In this document: positions 7,098 through 11,973 of the stretch, in pieces
Position numbering within the stretch: position 1 is the first letter of the stretch
How the letters are laid out: every line of letters begins with the position of its first letter
NCBI GenBank assembly: GCA_038745625.1
Contig: JBCDLG010000093.1
Span: forward strand, 1 to 11,973
Direction: 5' to 3'
Origin: Parvularcula sp038745625
GTDB lineage: Bacteria > Pseudomonadota > Alphaproteobacteria > Caulobacterales > Parvularculaceae
DNA length: 11,973 nt
Position numbers and translations under genes: made by a program
Notes under the pieces: generated by a model
Told to the model about the DNA's origin: nothing
Databases searched by the model: none
Seen by the model: the letters and a program-made list of their open reading frames with translations, nothing else

Positions 7098-10000
7098 ATG
7101 CGCTTTTCTCACTTCTTTATCGATCGGCCGATCTTCGCTTCGGTGGTCTCGATCTTTATCGTGATTGTCGGCGCGATCGCCTATTTCACGCTGCCCGTTG
7201 CTCAGTTTCCCGATGTCGCGCCGCCAACGGTGCAAGTGACCGCCAGCTATCCCGGCGCTTCGGCCGAAACCGTGGCGGACACCGTCGCAACGCCGCTTGA
7301 GCAAGAGATCAACGGTGTTGACGGCATGATCTATATGCAGAGCCAGTCGATCGGCGGCTCCACCACCATCACCGTGTCCTTTGAGCAGGGTACAGACGTT
7401 GATAATGCGCAAGTTCTCGTTCAAAACCGGGTGACCCGGGCTGAGCCGCGCCTGCCCGAGGAGGTGCGGCGCCTCGGCGTTGCCACACAGAAGACCTCAC
7501 CAGACTTCCTGATGGTGATCCATCTTCTGTCCCCTGATCAGACCTATGATCAGCTCTATGTGTCGAACTATGCGACCCTACAGATCAAAGACGAGTTGAG
7601 CCGGGTCGACGGCGTCGGCAATGTCCTGGTCTTCGGCGCGCGCGACTATGCCATGCGGGTGTGGGTTGATCCGCGAAAAGCGGCGGAGCTTAATCTCACG
7701 GTCGGCGATATCGCGTCGGCCCTCCGTGCCCAGAACGTGCAGGTGGCGTCTGGGACGCTCAACCAAGCGCCGATTTCGGACTCGTCGGCCTTTGAGCTCT
7801 CAGTGCAGACACGGGGACGCCTGACTGCCCCCGAAGAGTTCGGCAACATCGTCATCCGTTCGGATGGCGATGACCGTCTCATTCGTGTTCGGGATGTCGC
7901 CCGGGTGGAGCTGGGCGCCCAGGATTACGCAACCAACGCTTATCTCGACAACAACACCGCCGTGGCGATGGCTGTGTTCCAGCGGCCAGGATCGAACGCT
8001 CTCACCACGTCGGATCTGGTGCTCGAGATGATGGATGATCTCGCGACCCGCTTTCCGCCGGGGCTTGAGTATCAGGTGATCTACAACCCCACCGAGTTCA
8101 TCGCCCAGTCGGTCCGAGAGGTCTACTCGACACTGATCCAAGCGATGATGCTTGTGGTCCTTGTGGTCTTCATTTTCCTCCAATCTGTTCGTGCAGCGAT
8201 CATCCCCGTAATCGCCATTCCTGTCTCCTTGATCGGCACCTTTGCGATCATGGCGGGGTTTGGTTTTTCGCTCAACACGCTGTCGCTTTTTGGCCTCGTC
8301 TTGGCTATCGGCATCGTGGTTGATGATGCGATCGTTGTTGTCGAGAATGTTGAGCGACGGCTGCTTGATGGCATGTCGCCGCGCGATGCGACCCGCACCA
8401 CGATGGATGAAGTGGGCGGTGCACTGATTGCTACCTCGCTTGTTCTGTGTGCGGTTTTCGTTCCGACCGCCTTTATTCCCGGTCTGTCAGGGGCCTTTTA
8501 TCGCCAGTTCGCCCTCACCATCGCGGCTTCCACCGTGCTGTCCACCTTGGTTTCGCTGACACTCAGCCCTGCGATGGCGGCCCTTCTTCTCAGAGCACCG
8601 GATCCCAATCGGGCGCTTAGCTGGTGGCAAAAGCCGCTTATGGGGTTCTTCGCCGCCTTTAACAAGGCATTCCATCAGCTTTCGGAGGATTATGGCGATC
8701 GCGTCTGCTCGGTGGTGCGCCGCCTTGGGATTGCCTTTTCGTTCTACGCAGTTCTCCTGGTCGCGACACTCGGCGTCTTTCGTGCGGTGCCCGGCGGTTT
8801 TGTTCCGGATCAGGACCAAGGCTATTTGATCGGTGTGGTCAACCTGCCGCAGGGGGCGTCCCTCGACCGAACCGACGCTGTGGTGAAGAAGGCTGCAGAA
8901 ATCGGCCTTGCCGTCGACGGCGTCGCGCACGCCGCGGAGTTTGCGGGCTTCAATGGTGCTACTTTCACCAATTCATCCAATTCCGGAGCAATTTTCTTCA
9001 CCCTGGATGATTTCGGCACCAGACGGTCAGCCTTTGAGATCCAGCAAGAGCTTCAAGGCCGCATGTTCATGGGCATCGATGAGGCCTTCGCTCTCGTCAT
9101 CTCCCCACCGCCCGTGCCTGGGATTGGCAATGGCTCGGGCTTTAAGATGATGGTCCAGGACCGCACAGGCGCGGGCCTCCCGTCCCTTCAGAACGCTGCC
9201 TACGGATTGATGGGTGCGGCGAACCAGGACCCAAGGCTCACCCAAGTCTTCACCTTTTTTGAGACGACCACGCCGCAAATCTATCTCGATATCAACCGCG
9301 AGAAAGCGGAACTCATGGGGGTGTCGAGCAGCTCCGTGTTCGAGGCACTTGAAGGCTATCTCGGCTCGACCTTCATCAATGATTTCAACTATCTCGGCCG
9401 TACCTACCGCGTGACAGCGCAGGCCGACGCGCCCTTCCGGCGGAATGTTGATGACATCTCCTACTACTACGCTCGCAACGATCAGGGTGAGATGGTCCCT
9501 GTCGAGACGGTTGCCGATGCGAGGATGACCACGGGGTCGTCGCGGGTGCTGCGGTTCAATCTCTACCCCTCAGCGGCTGTCCAAGGTGAGCCCGTTCGCG
9601 GCGTTTCGTCCGGTGATGCGATCCGCCGGATGGAGGAGCTGGCTGAGCAGGTTTTGCCGCCTGGCTTTGATTATGCGTGGACGGAGGTTGCCTATCAGCA
9701 AACATCGGCGGGGAGCACCGGCGGGCTGATTTTCGGACTCGCCGTGGTGTTCGTCTTTCTGTTCCTCGCGGCTCAATATGAGAGTGTGACGCTGCCCTTG
9801 GCGGTCATCTTGATCGTCCCGCTGGGTATTTTGTCGGCTATGACTGGTGTGATGATCACGGGTCAGGCGAATACGATCCTGACACAGATTGGTCTCGTGG
9901 TCTTGATCGGCCTCGCCACCAAGAACGCGATTCTGATTGTCGAGTTCGCCAAGCAGAAGCGTGAGGAGGGCGAGACGCGGTTCAATGCCGCGACCGAGGC

Positions 10001-10253
10001 GGCAAAGCTCCGCTTACGCCCGGTGTTGATGACGGCGTTCTCGTTCATTCTGGGGGTCCTTCCCCTCGTTTTCGCATCGGGCGCCGGGTCGGAGATGCGC
10101 AACGTTCTCGGCGTCGCTGTTTTTGCCGGGATGCTCGGTGTAACGATGTTTGGTCTGTTGCTGACACCTGTCTTCTATGTCGCGGCCGACTGGATCGATG
10201 AGCATGTTCTGGGCAATCGCCGCGATATGCCGGCGGAGGTCCCCGCCGAATGA
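7098..10253 (+). CDS. RND multidrug-type efflux pump permease, HAE1/MexF-like, right operon
   Basis: Inner-membrane proton/drug antiporter of 1051 residues, normal for the HAE1 family (AcrB, MexB, MexF). The N-terminus FSHFFIDRPIFASVVSIFIV is a typical first helix of this family. The complete proton relay is present: Asp409-Asp410 in TM4 (AIGIVVDDAIVVVENVERR), Lys942 in TM10 (IGLATKNAILIVEF), and Arg972 and Thr979 in LRLRPVLMT. The porter loop FAGFNGATFTNSSNSGAIFF (615-634) resembles the Phe/Gly-rich switch-loop region of MexF-like pumps. Family knowledge then points to amphiphilic or aromatic substrates such as drugs, dyes or solvents, but the actual substrate is not shown. The gene follows the adaptor by 9 nt and overlaps the channel gene by 4 nt (ATGA). 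No lesion was seen. Confidence 0.97.
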   Translation: MRFSHFFIDRPIFASVVSIFIVIVGAIAYFTLPVAQFPDVAPPTVQVTASYPGASAETVADTVATPLEQEINGVDGMIYMQSQSIGGSTTITVSFEQGTDVDNAQVLVQNRVTRAEPRLPEEVRRLGVATQKTSPDFLMVIHLLSPDQTYDQLYVSNYATLQIKDELSRVDGVGNVLVFGARDYAMRVWVDPRKAAELNLTVGDIASALRAQNVQVASGTLNQAPISDSSAFELSVQTRGRLTAPEEFGNIVIRSDGDDRLIRVRDVARVELGAQDYATNAYLDNNTAVAMAVFQRPGSNALTTSDLVLEMMDDLATRFPPGLEYQVIYNPTEFIAQSVREVYSTLIQAMMLVVLVVFIFLQSVRAAIIPVIAIPVSLIGTFAIMAGFGFSLNTLSLFGLVLAIGIVVDDAIVVVENVERRLLDGMSPRDATRTTMDEVGGALIATSLVLCAVFVPTAFIPGLSGAFYRQFALTIAASTVLSTLVSLTLSPAMAALLLRAPDPNRALSWWQKPLMGFFAAFNKAFHQLSEDYGDRVCSVVRRLGIAFSFYAVLLVATLGVFRAVPGGFVPDQDQGYLIGVVNLPQGASLDRTDAVVKKAAEIGLAVDGVAHAAEFAGFNGATFTNSSNSGAIFFTLDDFGTRRSAFEIQQELQGRMFMGIDEAFALVISPPPVPGIGNGSGFKMMVQDRTGAGLPSLQNAAYGLMGAANQDPRLTQVFTFFETTTPQIYLDINREKAELMGVSSSSVFEALEGYLGSTFINDFNYLGRTYRVTAQADAPFRRNVDDISYYYARNDQGEMVPVETVADARMTTGSSRVLRFNLYPSAAVQGEPVRGVSSGDAIRRMEELAEQVLPPGFDYAWTEVAYQQTSAGSTGGLIFGLAVVFVFLFLAAQYESVTLPLAVILIVPLGILSAMTGVMITGQANTILTQIGLVVLIGLATKNAILIVEFAKQKREEGETRFNAATEAAKLRLRPVLMTAFSFILGVLPLVFASGAGSEMRNVLGVAVFAGMLGVTMFGLLLTPVFYVAADWIDEHVLGNRRDMPAEVPAE
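10235..10240 (+). promoter_or_regulatory. Ribosome-binding site of right channel gene
   Basis: GGAGGT nine bases before the ATG at 10250, located inside the last codons of the pump gene. With the 4-nt ATGA overlap it suggests reinitiation and coupled synthesis of channel and pump. Confidence 0.65.
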
Positions 10254-11749
10254 GACACGCTCTTTATACGGCTGTAGCACTCGTTCTTGGCGGCTGCACG
10301 ATCATCGGCCCTGACTATGAGGCGCCAGAGACAGCAGCAGCGCCAAATTTCGTTGAGGCTCAAGGTTTTGAGGCGTCGGCACCGCAAGAGATCTGGTGGG
10401 AGGCATTTGGTGATCCGGCGCTGAACACGCTTGTGACCCGCGCCTTGTCTGAGAACAACCGCATTGGCGTTGCCGTCAACAATGTCAATGTCGCGCGAGC
10501 AGCCTACGGACTGTCCCGTCTTGAGCGCGTCCCTTTTGACACGATTTCGGCCAGCTACCTCCAGTCGCGATCATCGGGTGCAGCGATCGGCGCAGCATTT
10601 GTCATCCCTGGCCAGGACCCCGACACCAGCGCCATCACCCTGCCTACGGAGGAAATTCTCAACGCGTCGGTGGCAGCAAGTTGGGAAGTCGATCTCTTCG
10701 GCCGCGTGACCCGTTCGATCCGGGCGGCTGAGGCGGATCTTGAGGAAGCCGCCGCGACGTTGATTGACCTTCGCTCGATCGTGGCCGCGGAGACGGTCGA
10801 TGCCTATGTGACTTACCGGGGTTTGTCGATCCAGACGATCGTTGCGCGAGAGAATATCCGCAACCAGCAAGAGACCGTCCGCCTTGTGACTGTGCGGCGC
10901 GATGTCGGCCGCGGTTCTGACTTGGATGTGGAGCGGGCGAGGGAACAGCTGGCGTCGACGATGGCTGTCTTGCCGCCGATTGAGAGCGAGGCGAAAGCGG
11001 CGCTCTTTAGACTCGCCACGCTGACCGGTCAGCGGCCGGATGAAATGTCTATCGTCGCGCAGACGGCCGGCACACCGCCGACGATCGATGGCGAACTGCC
11101 GATCGGCGATCCAGCATCGATGCTGCGTCGGCGCCCCGACATTCGTGCGGCGGAGCGGGCCTTGGCCGCGTCGACGGAGCGGATCGGCCTTGAGATGGCC
11201 GCTGCATTTCCCACCGTCTCGCTGACAGGTTCGGTGGGTACGCAAACGCTCGGGATTGATGAGGCGTTTGCCAATGAAGCCCTCAATTTCAGCCTCGGCC
11301 CGTCGATCACCTGGTCGCTGACCAATTTGCTCCGGGCTCGGCGGAATGTTTTGGCGGCGAAGGCGAGTGCCGCCGGTGCCTTTGACGCCTATGAGCAAAC
11401 CGTGCTGTTGGCGCTTGAGGAGACGGAGGCCGCTTTGGTGGCCCAGCGCGCCGTGCGGGAGTCGCTTGTGGCGCGGGTGTTGGCGGAGGAGGCTTCGTCG
11501 AAGGCGGCCGAGTTGGCGCGGTACCGCTATGAACGCGGCGCGTCTGATTTTCTCGATGTTCTTGATGCGGAGCGGCGTAACCTCGAGGCGCGTAACACCT
11601 TGGCCGCTGCGCGGACGGATCTCGCGCGGGCGCAGGTCGCTGTCTTCCGTGCCCTGCGGGCCGACGCGCCGGTGGCCAGTCTTACACAGTCACCGGAGCA
11701 GCTGACCGCGCGTCGGCCGTCGCCAGATGGCCAAGGATCCGCCCACTGA
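10250..11749 (+). CDS. NodT-family outer-membrane efflux channel lipoprotein, right operon
   Basis: Outer-membrane factor of 499 residues completing the right tripartite pump. The short lipoprotein signal MRHALYTAVALVLGGC has the lipobox LGGC (Cys16). WWEAFGDPALNTLVTRAL is the characteristic entry to the first OEP repeat, and SWEVDLFGRVTRSIRAAEAD follows within it. The second repeat includes RRRPD at 293-297 and ends with RYERGASDFLDVLDAERRNL and a last helix ending VAVFRALR. After that comes a polar tail of about 30 residues without obvious family conservation. The last 68 bp overlap the convergent hydrolase gene. Only distant likeness to the left-operon channel is seen (shared RRPD and FLDVLD-type motifs), so the two channels are old paralogues, not a fresh copy. 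Confidence 0.95.
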   Translation: MRHALYTAVALVLGGCTIIGPDYEAPETAAAPNFVEAQGFEASAPQEIWWEAFGDPALNTLVTRALSENNRIGVAVNNVNVARAAYGLSRLERVPFDTISASYLQSRSSGAAIGAAFVIPGQDPDTSAITLPTEEILNASVAASWEVDLFGRVTRSIRAAEADLEEAAATLIDLRSIVAAETVDAYVTYRGLSIQTIVARENIRNQQETVRLVTVRRDVGRGSDLDVERAREQLASTMAVLPPIESEAKAALFRLATLTGQRPDEMSIVAQTAGTPPTIDGELPIGDPASMLRRRPDIRAAERALAASTERIGLEMAAAFPTVSLTGSVGTQTLGIDEAFANEALNFSLGPSITWSLTNLLRARRNVLAAKASAAGAFDAYEQTVLLALEETEAALVAQRAVRESLVARVLAEEASSKAAELARYRYERGASDFLDVLDAERRNLEARNTLAAARTDLARAQVAVFRALRADAPVASLTQSPEQLTARRPSPDGQGSAH

Positions 11750-11973
11750 TCTGGTCCAGATGTTTAGGCGGGAGGTCATGGCCCATCCCTTCGATCAGCT
11801 CGAGCTCCGCGCCCGGAATGGTGCGCGCGACGTCTTCGCCGCCGGCATAAGGCACCAACGGGTCGGCCGTTCCGTGAACAACCAATGTGGGGGCTGTGAC
11901 CGCTTCGCCGTAGGGGCGAATGTCACCGGTTTCGAGAATAGCCGCGGTTTGCCGACGCCAACCGGAGACGTCA
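11682..11973 (-). CDS. Alpha/beta hydrolase, C-terminal part only
   Basis: The frame is open from the right edge (first whole codon at 11972) to TAA at 11682, giving the last 96 residues of a protein whose start lies outside the window. APTLVVHGTADPLVPYAGG is the strand-7 region of an alpha/beta hydrolase with the acid of the catalytic triad (Asp codon 11862-11864). ELELIEGMGHDLP holds the catalytic His (codon 11778-11780). The Ser nucleophile elbow must lie beyond the edge. Probably an esterase or lipase-like enzyme of the broad MhpC-type group; substrate cannot be told. The gene is convergent with the right efflux operon and overlaps it by 68 bp. Nothing ties its function to efflux. Confidence 0.9.
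   Translation of the reverse strand, partial: DVSGWRRQTAAILETGDIRPYGEAVTAPTLVVHGTADPLVPYAGGEDVARTIPGAELELIEGMGHDLPPKHLDQISGRILGHLATADARSAAPVTV

Noticed and set aside
6729..7424. Minus-strand open frame of 231 codons across the right adaptor-pump junction
   Set aside because: It is antisense to two solid genes and has the same His/Arg/Asp-rich shadow composition.
10571..11398. Minus-strand open frame of 275 codons opposite the right channel gene
   Set aside because: Arg-rich, no family likeness, and antisense to a clear NodT-type gene.
11749..11761. Palindrome ATCTGGTCCAGAT at the stop codon of the right channel gene, considered as a terminator
   Set aside because: The foldable stem is only five base pairs with a three-base loop and no U-tract follows. 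It is also inside the hydrolase coding sequence.

Overview
The window is about 12 kb of GC-rich DNA, tightly packed and with bacterial gene structure. It carries two complete tripartite efflux systems of the RND type, placed head to head. Protein flavour (NodT-type outer-membrane lipoproteins, a MexE/MexF-like pump), high GC and the mix of ATG and GTG starts suggest a Gram-negative proteobacterium. I think an alphaproteobacterium is most likely, but that is inference. No rRNA, tRNA, mobile element, CRISPR array or plasmid function was seen.

Left operon, minus strand, read from 5505 leftward: a membrane-fusion (adaptor) lipoprotein (4453-5505), an RND inner-membrane pump (1380-4436) and a NodT-type outer-membrane channel lipoprotein (1348 to beyond base 1, C-terminus cut off). 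Gaps are 16 and 31 nt. This pump belongs to a divergent RND branch. It keeps only part of the AcrB proton-relay residues and lacks the Phe-rich porter loop seen in the other pump.

Control region, 5506-5909: 404 bp between the two divergent adaptor genes, with no convincing gene. It holds an AT-rich island (about 60% AT at 5571-5680), an imperfect 21-bp palindrome (5600-5620) and a potential hairpin (5844-5892) just before the ribosome-binding site of the right operon. Promoters for both operons must lie here or very near, but I could not assign -35/-10 boxes with confidence.

Right operon, plus strand: an AcrA/MexE-like adaptor lipoprotein (5910-7088), a MexF/AcrB-like RND pump (7098-10253) and a second NodT-type outer-membrane lipoprotein (10250-11749). 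The junctions are very tight (9-nt gap, then a 4-nt ATGA overlap), which suggests one transcript and translational coupling. The C-terminal 97 codons (stop included) of a convergent alpha/beta hydrolase gene enter from the right edge (11682-11973, minus) and overlap the end of the channel gene by 68 bp.

Each operon has the same gene order (adaptor, pump, channel) and encodes a full trans-envelope complex, so neither needs an outside TolC. No regulator gene lies inside the window. The two pumps come from different RND branches, so this looks like two systems brought together, not a recent tandem duplication. Substrates cannot be read from the sequence.
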